A stretch of DNA of 64,000 nucleotides from Eublepharis macularius (Eukaryota > Chordata > Lepidosauria > Squamata > Eublepharidae): assembly GCF_028583425.1 (NCBI RefSeq), contig NC_072807.1, positions 30,757,001 through 30,821,000 on the forward strand, written 5' to 3'. The translations under genes were made by a program, and so were the position numbers. Below the pieces are notes generated by a model. The model searched no databases and was not told where the DNA came from. It saw only the letters and a list, made by a program, of their open reading frames with translations. Positions 1 to 10,119 of this stretch are shown in pieces (positions within the stretch are counted from its first letter, which is position 1; each line of letters opens with the position of its first letter).

Positions 1-2368
1 AATGATTTGGGAAGAAGTATCATTCTCAGTGGAGTCTTTACCGCAGGGGTGGGCTTGTGCAGCCTATTTATTTTTTTACTAGAATCTTTGCGGTTTACCA
101 ATGCGTTTTACATTTCCAAAGCAAGCGTGGAATATTCAGGATTTGTTAACATTAGCTAACAGCAGATACATGTGCTAACTTTCATAAGGAGTACAACAAT
201 CTCCACCTATTCAACCAGTCTTCACAGGAAGGCCTGTGGCAGGCAGGTGCTGCTGGGGGGGGGGGGGGAATACACCAATACCCAGTCTATTCGCAATTAA
301 CATTTCACCCAATTCTGCCTAACTGCACCAGACAACTCACAATAATTAACAATGACCACTATCCAGGGTTCACACAGTAACATAAAAGAGGACCTTCTAT
401 TTCATTTTCCTAGAGTTTCATCCAACAATGCGCACATTTTAGGTCCTGTTGGTGAGTCAAGACTCAGTGTGCAGCTCAAATTCTAAACGTTGTGTTATTC
501 TGCATATCGTTTAGTGAGCTTCACCCCTAATGAACTGCACGATTATTGTAGAAATTGATGGCTCTACATTGCCAGTCTGCAGACAGCACCCTGGTGAGCT
601 ATGGAAGCGGGGCACATTTTTTTCTTGGGGTGTACCGATAAAGCAGCTAATGCTTACAGATTTTTTCAAGCAAAATGCTTTACAGGTTATACTAGGAACT
701 TAATCTTGAAGTTCCCCCTAAATCATATGCACGGGGTGCAGACAGGCACGCAAACCTGTAAGTCCTTTGGTCGATATTAAGGTATGCAATGCAGTAGGGT
801 TAGTATTGCTACGGCATTCGATCAGATACGTAGGGAGACCCCAGCACATGGAAGAGCAAAGAAGAGATGGGATGCCCTATTGCATGATCCATTTCATATA
901 AACTGCTTCCAAGAAAGGCTCTGGGGGAATGATCATTTTCAAGATTCAAACACTGAGGAGGTTATCAGATCAGCCATCATTGCGTATATGAATCGTGACA
1001 AATTCACATGCCTTTTAGAAAGCTTGGAATTAGGACTAGAATGGCCGCCATTCTGCGCCATGAAAGCTACACGGCCATTTCTAGAGAGTTGGGGGGGGGG
1101 GGTGGAGTGATCTGTTGTGGCCCTGGGGAACTGAGATTCTCCCTGTACTTCAAGATCCGCATATGCAAAATGGAGGTAACGTGGCTTTATATGAGCAGCT
1201 ACGCTACACTGGCATAGGCTATAAACACAACACTTAAACCGTTACTCAAAATGGACATTCTCTATAGATAACCAATGCTGCATGGCAATCCACAGGCTAT
1301 GTGACATTTAGAAGTCCACACTGGCCACTCCTTAAGAGGCTCAGCCCTATTTGCAAGGAACTGGGAACAAAGACTCAAATTCAAGAGGTTCCGTATGGAA
1401 CGGGGATGCCAGCAGAGCGCATGGGAAACCAGCCCCACGTGCTGCCCACCTCTGCAAAGCTCCCTAACCCCCTAAATCAGGTATAACTGTTCTCATAGAG
1501 CCAATGCCACACCTTAGATCTGAAAAACCCTGATTATTCCTCAAGCAGCAGAGAAGCCGAGCCGAGCAGAAGCACTCATGCGCTCTCCAGTAGACATGGA
1601 TAGATCTTTGGCCACGGAGCAGTTTCCAATACCACAGTTTGTCCTAGGTCAGGCCATCCACTGGTTATTTAAACGCACAAGCTAGGACACAAAATGAGCA
1701 AAAAATTGGTCTCCGGTCTTGGCAACCCAGGGCATTCTTGGATAGCAGCAGCCACGGGCAAGAGGACGCCAGCAAAAGGGCTCCACACCTGGACAGAAAA
1801 GCTTGGAGCGCCTCTCTCAAAAGGTAGGGACGACTCTCCCCGCCAACTCAAGGCTCCAGAATTCCACCCGCCCAGCAGAGAGAGGGGACCACAGAGAACT
1901 TTGCCCCGGCATACTGAGGAGGCACCTTTGCCGCACGGCTGGTCTTCCCAATGGGCTTCACCCACTGCCCAATTCTCTTATTCGGAGACCTTTGGGAGCA
2001 TGAGGATTAAGGCCAGGGAGAGCAAACCCAAGGGTAAGAGGCCGCTTTGGCTTTTGCAAAGGGAGGAAAAGAGAAAAGCTGAGGAGGTGGCTCGACTATA
2101 CAACCACCACCCCGTGGAGGAACCGGGCATTCAAGTGCCAGGGAGCAAGGGCAAGATGGAGTCCGGTCGCAGCGGCTCTCTGAGGTGCAACTGGACCGAA
2201 TCTTGCTCTTCTGTTGCAGACCAGCACCTGAAACCAGGGGGGAAGCTGAGGCAAGGCAAAGACCCCCGAGGCCAGCTCCACACCCACCCACCGCAGAAGA
2301 ACTGCTTGCCCTGCCCAGCCCGGGCGCGCTGCCCTCCCAGCCCCGACGGCAGGCCTGCTGCGCCCTAC
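1..2368 (-). other. RBPMS2: RBPMS2 intron 1 (partial)
   Basis: This stretch lies downstream of the RBPMS2 exon 1 splice donor on the minus strand, so it should be the start of intron 1. I see no second exon: the RNP motifs of the RRM domain do not appear in any minus-strand frame here. It holds homopolymer G runs near 255-268 and 1090-1102 and no repeat family I can name. Open frames at 784-1110 and 1008-1217 look like chance. Confidence 0.6.
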
Positions 2369-3120
2369 CTCTTCCTCGAGGGTGGTGCTGCTGTGCTCGT
2401 TTTCCTTGGGCAGGTTGCTCATGGTGGGCGTGGGGCGGGCGCGGGGCAGGCCGGGGGCTCGCGTGCTGGTCCGGGCCGGGGGTCTCTTCCAGCCCTTCCC
2501 TCCTTCCTCGGGGAGGACGAGGGGCTGCCCGAGGCGGCGTGCGAGACGGTGGGGCAGGTGCCTGGTGCGAGCCGGGGAGGGTCCCGAGGTGCGGTGCGCT
2601 GTGCGGTGGGCGTCGAGGGGGCGAGGCGCGCCTATTTCTGCCGGGCTCCCATCCGGCTGGCCGCGCGCCGCCGGCCAATGAGCGGCCAAGGGCTGCCAAC
2701 GAGCTGCAGCTGCCGGGCCCGCGATGGCGCGCACGGCCAGGAGCGCACGGCACAGCCCGGCCCGGCCGGGGCGGGGCTGGCCGCGCTGGGCTGGGCAGGG
2801 CCGGCCGGCCCCCCGCCCGCATCACCGTCTCCCGGGGAACCGGGCAGCCAATCCCGCCCCTGCAAAAGTCCCCCGGCCCTCGACGGGCGGCGCCCCCCCG
2901 CCCCTCCTCCTTGGCTCCTCCGCGAAACTTTTGAAACTTTGATGAACTCGCCCGCGTGAACTTTCTTAAAGGGGCCGCGCGGCGTTGCCTCGCCTGGCTC
3001 CTCTGGGGGGGGGGGGCGGAGGGCGGTCCGGGGAGGGAGATGCGCCCCCCAAGGGGACGCGCGCTCTTTGCGGGGATGCCGCGGTCCGAACGAGGGGGGG
3101 GGGGGACTTCTGATGGGGTG
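2000..3120 (-). promoter_or_regulatory. RBPMS2: CpG island promoter of RBPMS2
   Basis: The stretch is very GC rich and dense in CpG, strongest from about 2290 to 3100, and it overlaps the RBPMS2 start codon. It holds Sp1-type GC boxes (for example near 2768-2777) and CCAAT boxes at about 2675 and 2846, with no clear TATA box. The 5' UTR and transcription start should lie to the right of 2422; I cannot place them exactly. Long open frames on both strands (1694-2959, 2007-3224, 2185-2934) come from the lack of A/T stops in GC-rich DNA. Confidence 0.65.
2369..2422 (-). CDS. RBPMS2: RBPMS2 coding exon 1 (RNA-binding protein with multiple splicing 2)
   Basis: The minus strand reads MSNLPKENEHSSTTLEEE from the ATG at 2422-2420 and stops at a splice donor (GAG|GTAGGG; donor GT at 2368-2367). 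Human RBPMS2, from memory, also begins MSNL and reaches LEEE just before VRTLFVSG, the start of its single RRM, so the exon would end in phase 0 at the family's expected junction. RBPMS2 is a small RRM protein that binds RNA as a homodimer and acts in smooth-muscle and cardiac differentiation. The RRM exons are not in the window; they should lie beyond the left edge. The ATG sits in a strong CpG island, which fits a first exon. The longer minus-strand frame that contains this exon (2096-2734) is mostly UTR and intron and should not be read as protein. The call rests on 18 residues plus the donor. Confidence 0.72.
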
Positions 3121-3162
3121 GGGAGGAGAGGGAACTGCAAAGGGCGCAAGAGGGCGTTCACT

Positions 3163-3359
3163 TGTGTTGCCAATCCCCAGGCGTGGCCTGGAGATCTCCT
3201 GGAATTGCAGTTCCCGTGGAGCAAATGGCAGTTTTGGAAGGGGGGGGGGCTCTATGGCATTACATCTCCACCCAGCTTCTTCCCCTGCCCCAAATCAGCA
3301 TTCCCCGGGCACTGTCTCCAAACCTCCAGGAATTTCCCAAACTAGAACCGGCAACCCTA
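3163..3359 (+). mobile_element. hAT-type MITE, GGGTTGCCA family, old copy
   Basis: It begins with GTTGCCAATCCCC and ends with CGGCAACCCTA, the inverted ends of a family found many times in this window. Internally it has the usual landmarks: a TGGAGATCTCC block, CTCTATGGCATTA, and CCAGGAATTTCCCAA near the right end. It is non-coding. No clear target duplication remains. Confidence 0.6.
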
Positions 3360-4172
3360 TTCGGAGCTTGGAGGAAGATCGGCTACGGTTTGCGCTCTGG
3401 GGAGCAAACGCCGCAATGGGGGGAGTCCTGATTGAGGCGCTCCCTCCTCGCTGGCAAGCCCAGCCCATCCCTTTAAGACTCCGATCCGGAGCAGCGCTTG
3501 TTCCGCCGCGCAGCGCTTTGCTGCGCTTCGTTGTTCTTTTAAATCTGAATTCAGTATTAGGCGCTGGACACGAACCGCGGGAGGGCTTGGCTAACTCGAC
3601 GCCCCGTTGCAGGAAGCTGGCCGAGGCGGACGGGGCTTTTCCTGGAAATGAGAATAATGAAAGGGAACCTGGGAGAGGGGCGGTTGGGGTGCCCCCTCCC
3701 CAAACTGCCAGATCCGACCCTTGGTAAAGTCGCCGTCTGACAGTCAGCAAAGAGAAACACCCGCCCCCCGCCCCTGCCAAAAAAGCAGTGGAGTCGGGCT
3801 GCTTCTGCCACAGTAGATACAAGCAGCCGAACGAAGTGGTACAGCTCTCCCTGGTCTGTACCACTACATGCTGCACCGAGGAGGAGAGCGCACGTCCGAA
3901 TGCTCCTCCACGGGGGGGAAAAGCTCTGCACAACGAAAACAGGTCAAGGATCTTGCCCCGACGTTCAGCCTGTCTTTCCCGCAGCCACGTCGTTTCCCCT
4001 AAACTCAGGGGTGGGTGTTTTCCCAACTCCTGTGGGGGGAGCTTTCAGATACGCGTCGCACACGCCTGAAATTCCGGAAATGTTTTATCTCGGCTTGCTC
4101 AGAGGATTGTATAAATGGCTTCTCATTCTCTGGCCCAGAAGCCTCGCCCTTTTCCGCTAGATGAGCAGGCAG
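3360..4172. other. CpG-island shore, no gene recognised
   Basis: This is moderately GC rich with scattered CpG, next to the RBPMS2 island. Open frames on both strands (for example 3295-4026 minus) resemble no protein I know and run across the neighbouring MITE. I see no repeat family and no splice-flanked exon. Confidence 0.4.
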
Positions 4173-4204
4173 TAGGGTTGCCAACCTCCAGGTGGGGCCT
4201 AGAG

Positions 4205-4367
4205 AGACACTGAGAGATCTCTGTCTTTTGGTGCTACACCTCTGAAGATGCCAGCCACAGCTGCTGGCGAAACGTCAGGAACTACAATGCCAAGACCACA
4301 GCAATACAGCCCGGAAAACCCACAACAGCCATCGTTCTCCGGCCGTGAAAGCCTTCAACAATACATA
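4205..4367 (+). mobile_element. Penelope-like element terminal fragment, copy 1
   Basis: It contains CTGTCTTTTGGTGCTACACC, then CTCTGAAGATGCCAGCC, then CCCGGAAAACCCACAACA, and ends GTGAAAGCCTTCAACAATAC. I remember this terminal repeat as widespread in squamates, joined in longer copies to Penelope-like (GIY-YIG) retroelement sequence. That assignment is from memory. A second copy lies at 11924-12056. It is inserted inside a hAT MITE. Confidence 0.55.
4239..4279 (+). ncRNA. Minimal hammerhead ribozyme motif (copy 1)
   Basis: Order along the plus strand: stem I strand CCT (4239-4241), core CTGAAGA (4242-4248), stem II GCCAGC (4250-4255) pairing with GCTGGC (4263-4268) across a 7-nt loop, GAAA (4269-4272), then CGTC (4273-4276) and stem I strand AGG (4277-4279). 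This is the CUGANGA - stem II - GAAA - UH order of a hammerhead with a tiny stem III. The predicted cut is after C4276. Published work reports minimal hammerheads in Penelope-like terminal repeats. Activity in a lone copy is doubtful, because short stems I and III are thought to need dimers. Confidence 0.6.
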
Positions 4368-4543
4368 GCTCTCAGAATTACCTCTGATCTACAGACTACA
4401 GAGATCAGTTCCTGCTTTGGAGGGTGGATTCTGCGACATTATACCCTGCAGAGGTCACTCCTCTTCCCAAATTCTACTCTCCCCAGTCTCTACCCCCCCC
4501 CCAAAATCTCCAGGAATTTCCTCACCCAGAGTTGGCAACCCTA

Positions 4544-5831
4544 ACAGATGGGTGAGGATCAGGAATTGGAGAGGCACCTTACACGTGCCCCAAGACGCAC
4601 TCTCTTCACATTCCGGGGTTAAAGACTTGGTACAACTTGAAACCGGTCAGGAGAGGCGAACTTGCAGCCCGCGGATCGTGTGAACGAGCTGGGCAGGCAG
4701 CCCCGTTGTTGGGGGCGCTAGTGGGTGGGAGATGTCTGAGCTCCTCAGTGTCGGAAACCAGTTTCGGAGAAAGCCATTGTTGTGATGTGTTGAAGGAGCC
4801 AGTCGGGTCGGGGGGAACGACGCCATTATCACGAAACGCGACCCCTCCCATTCCCCCAAATCCTCTTGAAAAAGTGGAAGTGAAAGTGAAAAACCTTATT
4901 TTCTAAATGTTCATTAAAAGAAAAAAAAACCCGTACAGAACAACTCTCCACTCTGATAAAACAAAACCGATTTGGGGGGTTTTGGTACGTAATTTCTGAC
5001 TACAAGCCACCATCCTTCCTCCCGTCCCAAACTCGCATCCACCGCGCAGTATTGTGTGGACGCAGGCGCCTCGTGCTTCCCCTCGCTCCTTCGGGAAGGG
5101 CTCTCTGTTCCTCGCACCAATTGCAGCCCCAGCCCCAGGCACACAGGAAATCCAGACCCGGATGTGTCCACCTCTAACGCCCCCGTTCCCTTGTGCATCT
5201 TCCACGTTGCGCAAAGATCAGTCCGAAGGTACGAGCTGAGATTGTCGTGTTGCGGGGCGCGAATCCCTACGAATTGGCGCCTCCCTTTGAGAAACCAGGC
5301 CTCTTCTCGCATTCTGTTTTCAGACGAGCTACTAAAACGTAACGTGGGATTTAGATATTTGGGAACTATCACCCTCCCCCGGCTCAATTGTACTCGCCAG
5401 AGAGCCGGGGTTGACTGCAGTTTACTTCTGGCAAACTCGGGTTTGCTGCTGCGTAACGTGTGAACTAATGCCAGGCAGAGGCTGTGGGTTTTTTTAAAAA
5501 CCCAGTGTCTCTGAGCATATGAACTTGCAGCGGCCCCGTCTGCAAAACTGGTTCCCTTTTGATCTAAGGCTCCGGCAAACAGCTGGAAACCCTCTAGCCC
5601 TAAAGACTACACCCCAGCCCTTTTAAAAAGGTTTATGACTTCCTGGGTGTGAATATGACGTGCACAAACTGCTGTTTGAATACTGTAATCTCCATGTAGG
5701 CACAAATCAATCTTTAAATAAAAATTATAACAAATTATACATTTCCTAAGAGAGCAGAGCAGAGCTGGATTCATGGAACGAGTATGTGCCTAACCATGCA
5801 ACCCTTAAGAGTCAAATCCGCCTAAATCCAC
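4544..5831. other. Intergenic, no gene or repeat recognised
   Basis: This is partly CpG-rich, apparently unique sequence. Overlapping open frames near 4600-5460 on both strands have no recognisable domain, and none is flanked by convincing splice sites. The right edge is the 17-bp target duplication of the L1 insertion. Confidence 0.35.
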
Positions 5832-5848
5832 TGAAATTAATTAGTTTA

Positions 5849-8489
5849 TTTTTTTTTGAAAAATTTTTATTGGGTTAGAATCCATTATTTCCACATTTAC
5901 ATTCAATTTTCCCCAATTTTTTCATCTCTAACCCCCTCCCTTTCCCCCCCCCTTTTTGTTGACTTCCAACAGCTTTCCAACCCTTTGTCCCCTTTCCCTT
6001 ACTTTTATTAGCTTCCTCTATCTAAAACAAATATATATTCTCCATTATTCTAAGCAGTACATCCTTAACTATTTTTAACATTATATGCCCAAACTGTAAG
6101 CCTTTGTTTCCATCTTAGATAAACAATTTATCCCAATTTTTCAATTTCAGGTATTTCTATATATCATAAACCATATAGATCATACATTCGTTTATATCAA
6201 ACAATTTGACTTATTCTCTATATATATTACTCATTCTATCTTTTTATAATAGTTCTATATATCTCTCCTCACGTAGTCAATCAATTTGACCCATCTATAT
6301 CTTCAGACATTCAGTTTGGTACAAAACTTGTCAGAAAAAAAAGAAAATATTGTTAGTTAATCGCTCCTTATATTTAGTCCTTATAATTAATTATTTTCTC
6401 TATGTTCTGTTTGTTAACCTATATATATCTATATATATGTCAATCTATTAATCTGACTAGTTATAATTCACATTTATCTCTTCTCCCCCCGGTAAAGTCT
6501 CCCCCCTCTACTTCAATACTTCAGTAGTTCTCAAACTGCCACAGTTTTCCTCCCACCTCCCATTTCTTCTCCAGGTATTGTTTCAGCTTCTCCCAGTCTG
6601 TGTTGAACTGCCCTGAGTCCAGATCTCTCAATTTTCTTGTCATCTTGTCCATTTCAGCCATATACAGCAATTTGTAAGTCCAATCTTCAATAGTTGGCAC
6701 TTCTTGTACTTTCCATTTTTGCGCATACAAAAGTCTAGCTGCTGCTGTCATATAAAATATCAACGTCCTGTGTTGGGCTGGAATTCCCTCCATTCCCAAG
6801 TTCAGTAGCAGGAGTTCTGGGTTCTTATTAATTTGAAATTGTAAAATTTCACTCATTTCTCTTATTATTTCCCCCCAGTACTGCCTGGCTACCTCACACG
6901 ACCACCACATATGATAGAGGGAGCCCTCATGCTTCTTACATTTCCAGCATTTATTAGAAGTATTCAAATTCCCTAGCGCAATCTTCTTTGGTGTCATGTA
7001 CCAACGATAGATCATTTTATAAATGTTCTCTTTGATATTAATACATGTCGTTGTCTTCATTGTAGTTTTCCACAAGTATTCCCATGCCTCCATTGTTATT
7101 TCTTTATTAAAGTTTATAGCCCATTTCACCATTTGTGTTTTAACTATCTCATCCTCGGTATACCACTTCAACAGTACTTGGTATACCTTGGATATTCTTT
7201 TCTTATCTTCTTTAAGAAGGGTCTGCTCTAGTTCCGAATTCTCTATTCGTATACCTCCCTTTACAGAGTCCGAATTATATAAATCTCTGATCTGTCTATA
7301 CTGGAACCAATCGTAGTTAGGTGATAGTTCCTCTTGTGTCTTTATTCTAAGTTTGGATGCTTCAGTTTTAGTTATTTCTTTATACGTTAAACATTGTTGT
7401 TCATTATCAACAGCTCTCGGGTCTATCACCTCATATGGAACCACCCACAAAGGGGTTCCTTCTTGTAGATAAATTCTGTACTTCTTCCAGATTATGTATA
7501 AACTTCTCCGAACAAAGTGATGCAGGAACATCGAGTTGACCTTTACTTTGTCATGCCATAAATATGCGTGCCATCCAAATATTTTTTTATATCCCTCTAG
7601 GGCTAATAGTTTCTTGTTCTTTAATGTCATCCATTCTTTCAACCAAACTAGGCAGATTGCATCATGATAAAGTCTCAGATTGGGCAGTTGCATTCCGCCT
7701 CTTTCCTTTGCATCTTGTAAAACTTTCACTTTCACTCGAGGCTTCTTGCCTGCCCAAACAAAATCTGATATTTTCCTCTGCCATTTTTCAAATTGTTTGG
7801 AGTCTCTGATGATTGGTATTGTCTGTAGCAAAAACATTACTCTTGGTAACACATTCATCTTAACTGCTGCAATCCTGCCCAACCATGACAAATTCAATCT
7901 ATTCCATTTAATCAAGTCTCTCTCTATCTGAGTCCATAGTTTTTCATAATTGTTTTTGAATAGATCTATGTTCTTTGCAGTTAATTCGACTCCCAAATAT
8001 TTCACTTTACTTGTTACTTCACAATCCGTTGTTTCCATTAACAATTGTTGTTTCTGCTTAGTCATATTTTTGCATAATATCTTTGACTTCTTTTTGTTAA
8101 TGAAGAAACCTGCCAAGTCTCCAAACTCCTTGATCTTATCTATCACTCTTGGCATGTTCTCCAATGGGTCCTCTACAATTAACATTATGTCATCCGCAAA
8201 TGCTCTGACCTTGTATGAATAGTCCTTTATTTTTATTCCACGAATTTCATCATCTTGACGTATTTGTATCATCAGAATCTCCAATACTAAAATGAACAAC
8301 AATGGAGATAACGGGCAACCTTGTCTTGTTCCTTTACTTATCGTCAATTTCTTGGTCAATTCATCATTCACCACAATTGCTGCAGTCTGGTCTCTATAAA
8401 TTTCCTTAATTGCTCTGATGAATCTTTCTCCCAATTGTAGCTTTTCCATAGTGGCAAACATAAAGTCCCAGTTTAAATTGTCAAACGCT
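5849..8489 (-). mobile_element. 5'-truncated L1 LINE with intact target duplications
   Basis: The element lies on the minus strand. Its 3' end, on the left, shows AATAAA followed by an A-rich tail (plus-strand T run at 5849-5857). It is bounded by a perfect 17-bp direct repeat at 5832-5848 and 8490-8506 (TGAAATTAATTAGTTTA), a target-site duplication from target-primed reverse transcription. The 5' end is cut inside ORF2, just before reverse-transcriptase motif A. An AT-rich 3' UTR of about 670 bp follows the ORF. The long open frame and perfect duplications suggest a young insertion. Confidence 0.93.
6521..8488 (-). CDS. L1 ORF2 protein, C-terminal part (reverse transcriptase to C-terminal region)
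   Basis: The frame stays open from the element's 5' break to a stop at 6521-6523, 655 residues. It starts AFDNLNWDF, motif A of the reverse transcriptase with its aspartate, followed by the TRQGCPLSP motif and the AFADDIML catalytic pair. The C-terminal half has the L1 pattern YRWYMTPKKIA and a cysteine/histidine cluster (CWKCKKHEGSLYHMWWSC). The endonuclease domain and the first part of the RT are missing because of 5' truncation, so this copy cannot move by itself. The ATG at 8461 is internal to the domain and is not a real start. It is not a host gene. Confidence 0.93.
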   Translation of the reverse strand, partial: AFDNLNWDFMFATMEKLQLGERFIRAIKEIYRDQTAAIVVNDELTKKLTISKGTRQGCPLSPLLFILVLEILMIQIRQDDEIRGIKIKDYSYKVRAFADDIMLIVEDPLENMPRVIDKIKEFGDLAGFFINKKKSKILCKNMTKQKQQLLMETTDCEVTSKVKYLGVELTAKNIDLFKNNYEKLWTQIERDLIKWNRLNLSWLGRIAAVKMNVLPRVMFLLQTIPIIRDSKQFEKWQRKISDFVWAGKKPRVKVKVLQDAKERGGMQLPNLRLYHDAICLVWLKEWMTLKNKKLLALEGYKKIFGWHAYLWHDKVKVNSMFLHHFVRRSLYIIWKKYRIYLQEGTPLWVVPYEVIDPRAVDNEQQCLTYKEITKTEASKLRIKTQEELSPNYDWFQYRQIRDLYNSDSVKGGIRIENSELEQTLLKEDKKRISKVYQVLLKWYTEDEIVKTQMVKWAINFNKEITMEAWEYLWKTTMKTTTCINIKENIYKMIYRWYMTPKKIALGNLNTSNKCWKCKKHEGSLYHMWWSCEVARQYWGEIIREMSEILQFQINKNPELLLLNLGMEGIPAQHRTLIFYMTAAARLLYAQKWKVQEVPTIEDWTYKLLYMAEMDKMTRKLRDLDSGQFNTDWEKLKQYLEKKWEVGGKLWQFENY

Positions 8490-8506
8490 TGAAATTAATT
8501 AGTTTA

Positions 8507-8962
8507 GATGGGAGAAACTTTCTGCTTAGGATAGCATTTGTTCAGAATCAGTAGCTATTGAATTCCTTGCATTTATCACCTCCTCCAGTTTTGAACTAGC
8601 ATATTCTTAACACCATCACCATATCAAGTATCTGGGAGTTCCTCAGCTCAAATATATGTATCAGTTCTTTGCTTGGTTTCAATCAATGAGTTGCACTGGG
8701 TGCCCTTTAATTCTAATAGTTCTCTACAGTCAAACCTGGGAAGCAGGAGTGGAGCCTTTAGCCCAAATCTGCTCAAAAAAGAATGGCAACTGGCTCAACC
8801 AATTGCCAGCCTCAAGGGAAAAGAAAGGGGCAGAGAAAGAGACGATGGTAACAGAAGGTGCTAGGAGGCTATTTAATGGGGGTGGGTTTTGAAGTGCTGC
8901 CCCTTACCCTCATTACCGTCTCCAAAAGGATCCTTTCCAGAAAATGATTTGCTAACTAGGGT
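8507..8962. other. Intergenic, nothing recognised
   Basis: No repeat family, domain or RNA gene is visible. Short plus-strand frames (8656-8892) look like chance. Confidence 0.35.
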
Positions 8963-8970
8963 CATACAAG

Positions 8971-9402
8971 CAGGGCTCATTTCGAGGGGGAACAGCAGGA
9001 ACGCAGTTCCGGCAGTTCCCCAAAGAGGTCACATGTTAGGTGGCCCCGCCCACTTGACTCGGCCATTTTGGGCCCTTTTCAGCCTGGATTGGGGGTGAAA
9101 CGGCCCGGATCGGGCCTCTGATGGGTGGTGGATCACTCTCCCACTCAACAGTGGCCCGATCCTGACCATTTTGGGCCCCTTTTTGGCCATTTTCAGCCTC
9201 TTTTTGCCATTTTGGGCCCAATTTCAGCCCTGAATGGCCAGGATTTGGTCCAAAACAGCCAGGATAGGTGATGTCAGGGGGTGTGGCATATGCAAATCAG
9301 TTATGCTAATGACACACTTCTGGTGACGTCAAGGGACGTGGCATATGCAAATCAGTTATGCTAATGAGTTCCTCCAGCTCTTTTTCTACGAAATGACCCC
9401 TG
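8971..9402. mobile_element. Non-autonomous hAT transposon, 432 bp
   Basis: It starts CAGGGCTCATTTCG and ends CGAAATGACCCCTG, imperfect inverted ends of the hAT type. It is flanked by 8-bp repeats, CATACAAG (8963-8970) and CATACCTA (9403-9410), which match at the first five bases. An inner GGGGGAACAGCAGGAAC block resembles that of the MITE at 27318. The middle has several copies of GCCATTTT, and the right part a duplicated unit of about 55 bp. There is no transposase frame. Confidence 0.72.
9271..9369 (+). repeat. Two-copy tandem unit with octamer and CRE motifs inside the hAT element
   Basis: A unit of about 55 bp occurs twice. Each copy reads GTGAYGTCA, then GTGGCATATGCAAATCAG, then TTATGCTAATGA. 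The octamer ATGCAAAT (POU-factor site) lies at 9290-9297 and 9345-9352. The second unit has a perfect CRE palindrome TGACGTCA at 9324-9331; the first has TGATGTCA. Only the motifs are seen; binding is not shown. Confidence 0.6.
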
Positions 9403-9410
9403 CATACCTA

Positions 9411-10114
9411 CCCACCCATATGAAATCACAGGTAGATCACCTACACATGTGACAGTCCAAGACACTCATATTCGCTGGAATGCACAACACAAGCATTTCG
9501 AGGAACATACATAAACAAGAGAAACACACAATGGCTGAACATATTACATGCCATACACTGTTTTACTGCATATTTTTAGAAAACCGTAATCTACCCGGCA
9601 CCTCAGTGAGAAAGGTGGACTAGAAATTGAGTATACAAATGAAACACACACCCAATTGTATGAAGTGGTGTGAGCCGTTTGAAGCGGTGCCGCAAGACAC
9701 AGGTTTATCACCTCAGTGAGAACTAGGCCAGAGACGCATCTATGTGGAAGCACAGCGGATGGTCAATACTGTATCGCCAGGGAAGGGTTTTGCTCCTTCA
9801 CTGGTCGGCTGGAGCATGTTTGCAGCAGTGGGTTTCCTGCGAAGGGACCGCGTGCATCTTCCTTGTCTAGAAATGCTCTCCACTGCATAATATTGCTCTT
9901 CCTTTCCATGTCCGCACAATAGGGAATCCTCCTTCGCTGTCCAATGGGTCATTCCCACCTGCTCTATGTGCTGCCACAGAGGGAGGAAGATGTAGCAGAG
10001 AACGGCATCCTAGCATCAGCTATGAGCGGTGGGTAGCCTAATCTAGGATCTTGGTTCTCGAGTGGACAGATCAAGTACGGTCATACAATCCAGGTGGTAT
10101 TTGTCAGAAACACT
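9411..10114. other. Intergenic, nothing recognised
   Basis: There is no recognisable repeat, exon or RNA gene. Short frames at 9544-9958 on both strands have no family resemblance. Confidence 0.35.
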
Positions 10115-10119
10115 GAAGT

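Larger units (their letters stand above)
4173..4543 (+). mobile_element. hAT-type MITE interrupted by a Penelope-like fragment
   Basis: The left end TAGGGTTGCCAACCTCC and the right end GTTGGCAACCCTA are the inverted termini of the GGGTTGCCA family. The usual interior (GGTGGGGCCTAGAG on the left; ACAGAGATCAGTTCC and TCCAGGAATTTCC on the right) is split by about 160 bp of another repeat at 4205-4367. The MITE is therefore the older of the two. Confidence 0.65.

Noticed and set aside
1694-3224. Long overlapping open frames on both strands (up to 421 codons)
   Set aside because: They lie in a CpG island where stops are rare; proline/arginine/glycine-rich translations appear on both strands. Only the 18-codon RBPMS2 exon has a family match and a splice site.
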